Translations under genes and position numbers: made by a program | The notes under the pieces: model-generated | The model's input: the letters and a program-made list of their open reading frames with translations, nothing else | What the model was told of the DNA's origin: nothing | The model's database searches: none | In this document: positions 1-3,404 of the stretch, one piece after another | Layout: the number at the start of each line of letters is the position of its first letter | Numbering within the stretch: the stretch's first letter is position 1 | NCBI GenBank assembly: GCA_002725475.1 | Contig: PBPH01000041.1 | Location: 1 to 5,339, forward strand | DNA: 5,339 bases | From: Methanobacteriota archaeon | Lineage (GTDB): Archaea; Thermoplasmatota; Poseidoniia; Poseidoniales; Thalassarchaeaceae | Direction of reading: 5' to 3'

Positions 1-140
1 CATAATTGTTGATACTGTAGCAGGGTCTCATTTAACCCCGTATCTATCAACAACTGTGCCATTTCAATTGTATCATCAGGGGAGAGAGATCCTTCATCAT
101 AAGTATCAAGAACCTCTCGTAATAGTGTTGGAATTGTCAT
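1..140 (-). CDS. Small cyanophage-type hypothetical protein, C-terminus cut by window edge
   Basis: The frame opens with ATG at 138-140 and stays open for 46 codons until the left edge, so the C-terminus is missing. The visible protein begins MTIPTLLREVLDTYDEG and continues with an acidic helix (PDDTIEMAQLLIDTGL). The pattern of an acidic segment followed by E-x-A/F-Q-x-L-I-D-T-G-L resembles a family of small proteins I recall from marine cyanophages, in which the next residues are usually a W-Q-L-Q-G-x-Y-G stretch; that part would lie outside the window and here the sequence instead reads NETLLQYQQL. The start overlaps the stop of the upstream 58-aa gene in a TAATG junction, which suggests translational coupling. 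No Shine-Dalgarno sequence is visible. Function is unknown. Confidence 0.75.
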   Translation of the reverse strand, partial: MTIPTLLREVLDTYDEGSLSPDDTIEMAQLLIDTGLNETLLQYQQL

Positions 141-316
141 TAGTTAGGGGATGAAAATTGGGTTGCGTCAAGTAATGCTAATTTCTCAGATTTAAACGGT
201 CCATTCTTACTACATCCATCGTAATTATACGCCCAAAAGTATCTCTTACCCTTTTCCCATAGTTTAACATCTACAGGAGGAAATTGTGATTCAATTGTTG
301 TTACTTTTGTGGGCAT
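140..316 (-). CDS. Hypothetical 58-aa protein with YFWAYNYDGCS motif
   Basis: A 58-aa protein starting at the ATG at 314-316. An in-frame TTG further upstream (337) would add seven residues, but ATG is preferred because the extension (FAALI-type) looks like untranslated leader. The protein has a central aromatic strand, K-R-Y-F-W-A-Y-N-Y-D-G-C at residues 24-35, followed by G-P-F-K-S-E and L-L-D-A-T, which looks like a small beta-beta-alpha domain. It reminds me of short cyanophage proteins with W-A-Y-x-x-D-G followed by S-E-x-x-A-x-x-D-A, but I cannot assign a function. It sits 29 bp downstream of the acidic 35-aa gene and overlaps the next gene by one base (TAATG). There is no clear Shine-Dalgarno sequence; the leader has two AGGGCA repeats (plus strand, about 320-335). 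Confidence 0.75.
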   Translation of the reverse strand: MPTKVTTIESQFPPVDVKLWEKGKRYFWAYNYDGCSKNGPFKSEKLALLDATQFSSPN

Positions 317-345
317 GATTAGGGCAGCAAAGGGCAAAGAATAGG

Positions 346-453
346 TTAGGCATTAGTGGGCAATTCTTCATACTCTGGAGGGCAATTATCCTCGTAGAGC
401 ATATCATCTATCCAATCAGATTCCAGGGGGTTGTAGTTACTATCGTCTTCCAT
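346..453 (-). CDS. Very acidic 35-aa protein
   Basis: A 35-aa protein beginning MEDDSNYNPLESDWIDDM. It contains six Asp and six Glu and no Lys or Arg, giving a net charge near -12, with aromatic residues at Y7, W14, Y20 and Y28. The same frame is open further upstream, but the internal ATG at 451-453 is chosen because it has the best ribosome binding site in the window: AGGAGG six bases before it. That site lies inside the end of the preceding basic 64-aa gene, and the two genes overlap by 14 bp. The tight pairing of a basic and an acidic protein suggests that they may act together, for example as binding partners or as a DNA mimic and its partner, but this is inference. No family is recognised. 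Confidence 0.72.
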   Translation of the reverse strand: MEDDSNYNPLESDWIDDMLYEDNCPPEYEELPTNA

Positions 454-634
454 GATTGTCCTCCTTAAATGAATCGAACTGTGTGCGGGGTCGTTGATAG
501 TTTTCCACATGATCTGTGGAATTCTCGTTGTTACTTTCCCTCCTGTACTTTGTCTTGGATTGTTTACGCTTTTCTCGCAAACTCTTCGCCCTATGTGATG
601 AATAGGGGTCGTTGCGTTTGTAAGTCCTTCCCAT
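440..634 (-). CDS. Very basic, Arg/Lys-rich 64-aa protein
   Basis: A 64-aa protein opening MGRTYKRNDPYSSHRAKS, with 11 Arg and 7 Lys against 9 acidic residues (net about +9, ignoring His). The N-terminal M-x-R-T-Y-x-R-N-D pattern resembles short basic proteins I recall in marine cyanophages. The middle (residues 14-32) is a run of R/K-rich helix likely to bind nucleic acid or an acidic partner; the C-terminal half is polar and probably disordered. It is the first gene after the consensus promoter at 656-684, with a predicted leader of only about 15 bases and no Shine-Dalgarno sequence. A longer overlapping frame on the same strand (up to 714) crosses the promoter and is not believed. It could be a host take-over or DNA-binding protein, but there is no direct evidence. 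Confidence 0.72.
   Translation of the reverse strand: MGRTYKRNDPYSSHRAKSLREKRKQSKTKYRRESNNENSTDHVENYQRPRTQFDSFKEDNHGRR
460..466 (-). promoter_or_regulatory. Strong Shine-Dalgarno site inside the upstream gene
   Basis: On the minus strand AAGGAGG is followed by six bases (ACAATC) and then ATG at 453. This is the only full AGGAGG at ideal spacing in the window; most other starts here have weak or no Shine-Dalgarno sequence. It lies within the last codons of the 64-aa gene (Lys-Glu-Asp) and decides the start of the 35-aa acidic gene. Confidence 0.8.
501..519. repeat. TTTTCCACA copy with an imperfect inverted partner inside the 64-aa gene
   Basis: TTTTCCACA at 501-509 is followed after five bases by TGTGGA(A), repeating the layout of the intergenic palindrome at 833-855: TTTTCCACATG, then TGTGGAA at the same spacing. 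On the coding strand it encodes part of S-T-D-H-V-E-N, so codon use alone could produce it. Confidence 0.4.
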
Positions 635-655
635 TGGAATTTGTGCGATAGATGT

Positions 656-684
656 ATTATAGGGGATAATGATTGTGCTGTCAA
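656..684 (-). promoter_or_regulatory. Perfect consensus sigma-70 promoter
   Basis: On the minus strand TTGACA (679-684) and TATAAT (656-661) are separated by exactly 17 bp; both hexamers match the sigma-70 consensus at every base. Transcription should begin near 649, about 15 bases before the start of the 64-aa gene. It would be read by the host vegetative RNA polymerase, as expected for an early phage promoter. The -10 box has the context ATCCCCTATAAT, nearly the same as the two other TATAAT boxes in the window. Confidence 0.88.
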
Positions 685-685
685 G

Positions 686-748
686 GTGTTACAGACATTT
701 TGTAATCTGTCCATGAGTTGTTGACAAAAAAATCTCGATGTGTTACAG
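686..748. repeat. 9-bp direct repeat GTGTTACAG upstream of the early promoter
   Basis: GTGTTACAG occurs at 686-694 and again at 740-748 on the plus strand. Read with the direction of transcription, the nearer copy (CTGTAACAC) lies just upstream of the -35 hexamer at 679-684. A dyad ACAGA/TCTGT (691-695 and 706-710) overlaps it. The placement would suit a protein-binding site, but two copies of a 9-mer are modest evidence. Confidence 0.4.
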
Positions 749-771
749 TCTTAGACAACACTTAGTGAGCG

Positions 772-779
772 TATTTATG
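772..779 (-). promoter_or_regulatory. Possible T4-type late promoter box (CATAAATA)
   Basis: The minus strand reads CATAAATA followed by C. T4 late promoters have TATAAATA as their only conserved element, and T4-like cyanophages are reported to use a relaxed NATAAATA form, read by the phage late sigma factor. The box points toward the 64-aa gene, 138 bp away. An eight-base AT-rich match is weak on its own. Confidence 0.35.
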
Positions 780-832
780 GTGGAATACTTATCACTCTAC
801 AATGTTTATTTTCACATTTAAAATATACACTA

Positions 833-855
833 TTTTCCACATGTGTTGTGGAAAA
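833..855 (-). terminator. Weak candidate hairpin after the oxygenase-like gene
   Basis: A perfect 9-bp stem (TTTTCCACA with TGTGGAAAA) with a five-base loop lies 29 bp beyond the stop of the 212-aa gene. It has only three G-C pairs and no continuous T-tract directly after it, although a T-rich stretch follows a few bases later. As a terminator it is poor; the DnaA-box reading explains the extra third copy better. Confidence 0.25.
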
Positions 856-877
856 GTAATAGAAACTGTGTGGAAAA
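833..877. repeat. Cluster of three TTTTCCACA (DnaA-box-like) sites
   Basis: TTTTCCACA is at 833-841 on the plus strand, and its complement TGTGGAAAA is at 847-855 and 869-877. All three fit the general DnaA box TTWTNCACA, and TTTTCCACA is the version I recall as the cyanobacterial consensus. The two minus-strand copies are 22 bp apart, two helical turns; the plus copy faces the nearer one across five bases. A specific 9-mer is expected about 0.04 times in this window on both strands, so three copies in 45 bp are not chance. An AT-rich stretch abuts on the left. Possible roles are an origin or a regulatory site read by host DnaA. A second reading is that the palindrome is simply a transcription-end hairpin. 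Confidence 0.7.
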
Positions 878-884
878 CTCATTG

Positions 885-1523
885 TTAATTAGAAGGAACA
901 ATGTTAGCACTAAGTGTTATTCTTTCGTTGCTTGGGTTACTATCATATCCATGCGTTAAGTTTGCGGGAAAAGTAACAATATCTCCTTCATTAATTTTAA
1001 ATGTTGCTTCAGTCATGTTATAAGGTGTTAACTCTGTGCTATCAATTTGAATTATTGGGTAATGATTAGAGGAGACATTCTTTCGCCATTTAATGTAACT
1101 ATGTTGCTCATCATTGTAGTTGATAAAATAACACATAGAGTAGACACAGTTACTAACTTCGTGGGGAGCATAGATTGCACCCTCTGATGCTAACTCAAGG
1201 TATGAATCGTTAATGATAAAATTGGTCTTATATTTGATTGAATTGTTGTTATGTTTAGTGACTGCATCTATCAGGGTACGATGTAATTCAGGAATGTCAT
1301 TTATCAGTTGATTGTTATCACCTATCTGGGTAACATTGTGGGAAATTGATTCTCTACCATGCTTCTCTTTAAAGGCACTATCTTTCATCCAGAGCAGAAT
1401 CTGTTCTTTTAATTGTTTATGATTAGGGACAGTATATTTGGAGACTGGTGTAGGAAATAGTCCGTAAGTCTCTTGTTGAATACTATCAACTAATGAATCA
1501 GATAAGGGGTTAGTTTGTGTCAT
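885..1523 (-). CDS. Putative 2-oxoglutarate/Fe(II)-dependent oxygenase-like protein with altered metal motif
   Basis: A 212-aa protein with the signature of the phage and marine-bacterial 2OG-Fe(II) oxygenase-like family. Residues 22-27 (LFPTPV) are the usual N-terminal F-P-T-P, followed by a helix. The double-stranded beta-helix core has P120-H121-E122-V123-S-N and a following strand C-V-Y-S-M-C-Y-F-I-N-Y (126-136), then G180-D-I-V-T-F-P, the distal His H191 (LTHGYD) and R201 (ERITLSANIVP), which would bind 2-oxoglutarate. Relatives typically have a second ligand two residues after the first His (H-x-H or H-x-D); here that position is V123. Activity is therefore uncertain; it may be a degenerate, non-catalytic or altered enzyme. 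It is the last gene of a five-gene operon and its ATG overlaps the previous stop (ATGA). The substrate cannot be told from the sequence. Confidence 0.75.
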   Translation of the reverse strand: MTQTNPLSDSLVDSIQQETYGLFPTPVSKYTVPNHKQLKEQILLWMKDSAFKEKHGRESISHNVTQIGDNNQLINDIPELHRTLIDAVTKHNNNSIKYKTNFIINDSYLELASEGAIYAPHEVSNCVYSMCYFINYNDEQHSYIKWRKNVSSNHYPIIQIDSTELTPYNMTEATFKINEGDIVTFPANLTHGYDSNPSNERITLSANIVPSN

Positions 1524-1849
1524 CGTATGTAAAGATATCCTCCTGCCCAGTCTACTCTATTAAAGCAATCTTGTGGGTTGTTTAACAAATTGTAGCGGAC
1601 GATTGCGGCAGGTTTGTTATAACTTGCGGGTTTAAATACGTCGCCTGTGTGTATATCTATAAAGGCATGTACGCTGTTGTCCGTTGTTATTTTGTAGTAT
1701 TTTCTACCCTTGGTTACTTTAACATCAAAGGCAGAACTGTAACCAGTTTGTTTATAATTATTTTCCACATATCCTGCTAGTTTATATACATTCTCTTCAA
1801 CAATTTGTTGGGCATTGATGTCATTAATGACTGAGGATAATTGTGGCAT
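1520..1849 (-). CDS. Conserved cyanophage hypothetical protein ending DWAGGYLYIR
   Basis: A 109-aa protein. After an N-terminal helix (1-33), residues 47-72 form a likely beta sheet: K-G-R-K-Y-Y-K-I, then S-V-H-A-F-I-D-I-H-T-G-D-V-F-K-P-A. It ends with a conserved-looking tail, N-R-V-D-W-A-G-G-Y-L-Y-I-R (97-109). I recall the combination of a G-R-K-Y-x-K-I strand, V-x-x-F-I/V-D-x-x-T-G-D-I/V-Y/F-K, and D-W-A-G-G-Y-L-Y as a recurrent uncharacterised family in T4-like cyanophages. No catalytic residues or membrane segments stand out. The start overlaps the stop of the 47-aa gene (TAATG), with an AGGAG eleven bases upstream, and the stop overlaps the next ATG. It probably is co-translated with its neighbours. 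Confidence 0.85.
   Translation of the reverse strand: MPQLSSVINDINAQQIVEENVYKLAGYVENNYKQTGYSSAFDVKVTKGRKYYKITTDNSVHAFIDIHTGDVFKPASYNKPAAIVRYNLLNNPQDCFNRVDWAGGYLYIR
1761..1769. repeat. TTTTCCACA copy inside the 109-aa gene
   Basis: A further exact copy on the plus strand, followed by T, giving the ten-base TTTTCCACAT also found at 501 and 833. No inverted partner is present. It encodes V-E-N in the 109-aa protein, so it may be a coding coincidence. Confidence 0.35.
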
Positions 1850-1992
1850 TAGTTGTTAGTCTCCTGGTGATTGTAGAGTTTATCTAATAACGAGTCGATG
1901 CAATCTTTCTCGTTATCTTCTAAGAATACCCTGTGATTAAGGATGGATTTAAGTACTACTCCGTACTCTAATCGTGTGAGTTTCGTTGTCAT
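1849..1992 (-). CDS. Hypothetical 47-aa protein
   Basis: A 47-aa frame opening MTTKLTRLEYGVVLKSIL and ending HQETNN. It looks like two amphipathic helices (about residues 8-20 and 25-41, the second rich in D, E and K). The reading is supported by its exact fit between neighbours: both ends form one-base TAATG overlaps, and AAGGA lies ten bases before the ATG. An overlapping frame in this stretch (to 2131) fits less well because it overlaps the upstream 70-aa gene extensively. No family is recognised. Confidence 0.75.
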   Translation of the reverse strand: MTTKLTRLEYGVVLKSILNHRVFLEDNEKDCIDSLLDKLYNHQETNN

Positions 1993-2204
1993 TAATAGGC
2001 AGTCCTTGCGAGTTCGTAAATAACATCTTGCACTTGCTTAATTTCATTGACTGTTTCTTCTTTAACAGCACAATCACTGGCAAGTTTGTTATATTCAATA
2101 AGGGCACAATCGATGATGTCCCATTGTTCATTAGTGAAGAAATCTTGAATGCAATTTAACTCTCTGTGAGAGTATGCTTTGTTGTTGATTGTGAATGAAG
2201 TCAT
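1992..2204 (-). CDS. Small helical protein with TNEQWDII motif
   Basis: A 70-aa protein, all predicted helix, starting MTSFTINNKAYSHREL. The ATG at 2202-2204 is chosen; a TTG at 2243 would add 13 residues, but it would bring the start to within two bases of the previous stop and adds a polar, non-conserved-looking tail. The core F-F-T-N-E-Q-W-D-I-I-D-C-A-L-I-E-Y-N (22-39) is followed by K-Q-V-Q-D-V-I-Y-E-L-A (56-66). A similar T-N-x-x-W-x-x-I-x-A-L pattern appears in the 96-aa protein at 2463-2753, so the two may be related. Comparable short two-helix proteins with this layout are common in cyanophage genomes; function is unknown. Confidence 0.78.
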   Translation of the reverse strand: MTSFTINNKAYSHRELNCIQDFFTNEQWDIIDCALIEYNKLASDCAVKEETVNEIKQVQDVIYELARTAY

Positions 2205-2244
2205 CTTAATTTGGGATGGAAAAAGAATAGAATTGGTAGTCAAT

Positions 2245-2424
2245 TTAGAAGTCGTTGAGTATACTTGTGCGTCGCAGTGGTTGTTTATACTCTGCGACGT
2301 ATTCTGGATTCTTGACTAACACTTTGTGTCCAGTCTTTGTGTCAATTACTTTAACAAATTGTGCTCTAATTGGTGAATCAATTGTTGCAAATGAAGTGAA
2401 AGAAGTGCGTCGAATTAATTTCAT
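2245..2424 (-). CDS. Hypothetical 59-aa basic protein, first gene of the operon
   Basis: A 59-aa frame read by hand: it starts MKLIRRTSFTSFATIDS and ends PLRRTSILNDF. The middle, Q-F-V-K-V-I-D-T-K-T-G-H-K-V-L-V-K-N-P-E-Y-V (20-41), looks like a beta hairpin. The tetrapeptide RRTS occurs near both ends (5-8 and 51-54), encoded by the shared octamer CGACGCAC. It lies about 28 bp downstream of the TATAAT box at 2452-2457, so its leader is short, and no Shine-Dalgarno sequence is seen. The frame is supported by codon-like composition and by position: promoter directly before and a 40-bp gap to the next gene. Function is unknown. Confidence 0.72.
   Translation of the reverse strand: MKLIRRTSFTSFATIDSPIRAQFVKVIDTKTGHKVLVKNPEYVAEYKQPLRRTSILNDF
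2257..2299. repeat. Two interlocking inverted repeats near the end of the 59-aa gene
   Basis: On the plus strand GAGTATA (2257-2263) is complementary to TATACTC (2286-2292), and CGTCGCA (2270-2276) is complementary to TGCGACG (2293-2299). The order A-B-A'-B' is that of a pseudoknot, and the two 3' arms abut with no gap. The GC-rich pair alone makes an 8-bp stem if G2277 and C2292 join. In RNA the two hairpins would be either alternatives or a strained pseudoknot. Confidence 0.5.
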
Positions 2425-2451
2425 TTAGTGTGAAATTTGTTTGATACTGTT

Positions 2452-2460
2452 ATTATAGGG
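2452..2460 (-). promoter_or_regulatory. TATAAT promoter for the oxygenase operon
   Basis: The minus strand reads ATGCCCTATAAT, with the -10 hexamer at 2452-2457, just past the stop of the 96-aa gene. The first gene start is 28 bp downstream, fitting a short leader. No good -35 exists at the usual spacing (ATTCCA at 2475-2480), so it may need an activator. The 12 bases ATGCCCTATAAT are identical to the promoter at 3355. Confidence 0.65.
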
Positions 2461-2462
2461 CA

Positions 2463-2753
2463 TCAGAAGCGAGATGGAATGCGTTCGTAGGCACTTTGGT
2501 CAGTGTCACACAAGCGGTTGACAACCTCGTCTTCTTTCTGGTATTGTCTGAGTTTCTTTGAAATGTTCTTATATTTCTTAGGAAGTACATCTAAGTTAGT
2601 ATCAACTAGAGCAAAGATTACATTCCATTCATCATTAGTTAAGCGTTTAAATCCTCTGCCATCACTAACAACTACTTTGGCATCTAATTCACTATTTGTA
2701 GCATTAGGATTTGCAGTTTGTGAATAAATTGGACGTGGATTGAGTTTAGTCAT
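2463..2753 (-). CDS. Hypothetical 96-aa protein with LTNDEWNVI motif
   Basis: The ATG at 2751-2753 is taken as start; the frame runs upstream to a TTG at 2798, but that stretch is hydrophobic and covers part of the terminator, so it is probably not translated. The first 30 residues are polar and likely disordered (NPRPIYSQTANPNATN). Then comes G-R-G-F-K-R-L-T-N-D-E-W-N-V-I-F-A-L-V-D-T-N (32-53), followed by a basic helix (KKYKNISKKLRQYQKE). The T-N-D-E-W-N-V-I segment resembles T-N-E-Q-W-D-I-I in the 70-aa protein of the next operon. It stands alone between a terminator and the next promoter; no -35/-10 pair for it is convincing. Function is unknown. Confidence 0.78.
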   Translation of the reverse strand: MTKLNPRPIYSQTANPNATNSELDAKVVVSDGRGFKRLTNDEWNVIFALVDTNLDVLPKKYKNISKKLRQYQKEDEVVNRLCDTDQSAYERIPSRF

Positions 2754-2773
2754 TGTTAGTAACTGTGTAGGAT

Positions 2774-2808
2774 GGAAAATAATAAAAATGAGGGGCAAAG
2801 TGCCCCTC
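2774..2808 (-). terminator. Intrinsic terminator after the 35-aa gene
   Basis: On the minus strand GAGGGGCA and TGCCCCTC (8-bp perfect stem, arms at 2801-2808 and 2790-2797) enclose a three-base loop and are followed by ATTTTTATTATTTT. The hairpin begins seven bases after the stop codon at 2816. This is a typical rho-independent terminator for minus-strand transcripts. Confidence 0.9.
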
Positions 2809-2815
2809 TAATATG

Positions 2816-2923
2816 TTAACCCCATGTAGTGATGTAAGCATCAATTACTGCTAGTAATTCGTTGCCTGTTTCACATCTTGAAAGGTCTTCAGTAAGGAAA
2901 CGAAGTGCATTAACTTGTGACAT
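2816..2923 (-). CDS. Hypothetical 35-aa protein (TGNELLAVIDAY)
   Basis: A 35-aa frame read by hand, MSQVNALRFLTEDLSRC at the start and a Trp-Gly end. The A-L-x-F-L followed by T-G-N-E-L-L-A-V-I-D-A-Y pattern resembles very short cyanophage and cyanobacterial proteins in which a G-N/D-E-I/L-L-x-x-L/I-D motif ends the sequence, though I cannot name a family. It lies 63 bp after the 104-aa gene and directly before the terminator, so it probably ends that transcript. No Shine-Dalgarno sequence is seen. Confidence 0.68.
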   Translation of the reverse strand: MSQVNALRFLTEDLSRCETGNELLAVIDAYITTWG

Positions 2924-2986
2924 AGAGTTAGTACCATTTAGTAAAGAAAAATGAGCAGTTTAAAGTCATACTCAGGACTGAAAGAT

Positions 2987-3301
2987 TTAGTAGTTTACTT
3001 CAACACCAGAAGTAAAAGGTACTGTGCCTAAGTTATCATTAAGATACCAAGTCCAGTCCTTTTGATATACTCCACATGCAGGATTGATGTCGTTGAGTAT
3101 AGCATTTAATCTTGACTTTGTAGTGACTGACTGCCATCCACCGTCGAAGATTTGCACGAATGTGTCACCTAGTCTAGCAATTAGATTGCCATGTAGTCTG
3201 ACAGTCACTGTGCGGTCATCAACTGAAACGCTGGTGTTTGCCTTGCTCCAGTTTGTGCGGTTGCGAATTGCTGAATTCATTTCAGATTCGATTTTGCGCA
3301 T
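2987..3301 (-). CDS. Conserved cyanophage protein (NGG-type: QIFDGGWQSVTTKSRLN)
   Basis: A 104-aa protein. The frame runs upstream to a GTG at 3352, but the ATG at 3299-3301 is chosen because the protein then begins M-R-K-I-E-S-E-M-N-S-A-I-R-N-R, the typical start of this family as I recall it from cyanophage and cyanobacterial genomes. Next is N-W-S-K-A-N-T-S-V-S-V (17-27), a beta strand with V-R-L-H-G-N-L-I-A-R-L (34-44), then the hallmark Q-I-F-D-G-G-W-Q-S-V-T-T-K-S-R-L-N-A-I-L (50-69) and a C-terminal Y-Q-K-D-W-T-W-Y-L strand. No known catalytic motif is visible; function is unknown although the sequence looks well conserved. It is the first gene after the promoter at 3355. No Shine-Dalgarno sequence directly precedes the ATG; a GGAGG lies some 37 bases upstream. 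Confidence 0.85.
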   Translation of the reverse strand: MRKIESEMNSAIRNRTNWSKANTSVSVDDRTVTVRLHGNLIARLGDTFVQIFDGGWQSVTTKSRLNAILNDINPACGVYQKDWTWYLNDNLGTVPFTSGVEVNY

Positions 3302-3354
3302 GTGATGAAAGGGGATAAGGGTTGAAAATCGGTGGTTTTGCCTCCGATACACTC

Positions 3355-3363
3355 ATTATAGGG
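3355..3363 (-). promoter_or_regulatory. TATAAT promoter for the 104-aa gene
   Basis: The minus strand reads ATGCCCTATAAT, with TATAAT at 3355-3360, between the helicase stop and the 104-aa gene. The -35 position 17 bp upstream holds CGCACA, three of six matches. Two direct TCCGCA repeats 11 bp apart lie just upstream of the -10 box and could carry an activator or repressor. Confidence 0.65.
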
Positions 3364-3365
3364 CA

Positions 3366-3386
3366 TATTGCGGAGAGTGTGCGGAA
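3366..3386 (-). repeat. Direct repeat TCCGCA at one helical turn upstream of the -10 box
   Basis: TCCGCA occurs twice on the minus strand with five bases between, so the copies are 11 bp apart, and they overlap the -35 region of the promoter at 3355. The spacing suits a dimeric activator, but the unit is only six bases long. Confidence 0.35.
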
Positions 3387-3404
3387 TAGTGGACAGTTTA
3401 TCAA

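Larger units (their letters stand above)
635..884. other. 250-bp regulatory intergenic region
   Basis: This is the longest gap between genes. From right to left it holds three TTTTCCACA boxes (833-877), an AT-rich stretch (about 799-832, with only six G or C in 33 bases), a T4-late-like box (772-779), a 9-bp direct repeat (686-694 and 740-748), a small dyad (691-695 with 706-710) and the consensus promoter (656-684). No coding frame in it looks real. Confidence 0.7.

Noticed and set aside
469..651. Plus-strand 60-codon frame
   Set aside because: It is antisense to the 64-aa gene and its promoter, with no ribosome site.
346..714. Long minus-strand frame of 122 codons
   Set aside because: Its upstream two thirds cross the consensus promoter and overlap the better 64-aa gene; only the last 35 codons, with their own strong Shine-Dalgarno, are supported.
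721..749. Plus-strand TTGACA, 17 bp, TACAGT promoter-like pair
   Set aside because: The -35 is perfect but the -10 matches four of six, and no plus-strand gene or RNA signal follows; only the antisense of minus-strand genes would be transcribed.
1949..2131. 60-codon minus-strand frame
   Set aside because: It overlaps both the 70-aa and 47-aa genes, which fit each other by a TAATG junction and look like real proteins.
2503..2727. Plus-strand 74-codon frame
   Set aside because: It is antisense to the 96-aa gene; every supported gene here is on the minus strand.
2940..2985. Weak hairpin between the 104-aa and 35-aa genes
   Set aside because: The stem is only about four base pairs; the T-rich stretch after it is not enough to call a terminator, and the 35-aa gene probably shares the transcript.
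3084..3305. Plus-strand 73-codon frame
   Set aside because: It is antisense to the conserved 104-aa gene.
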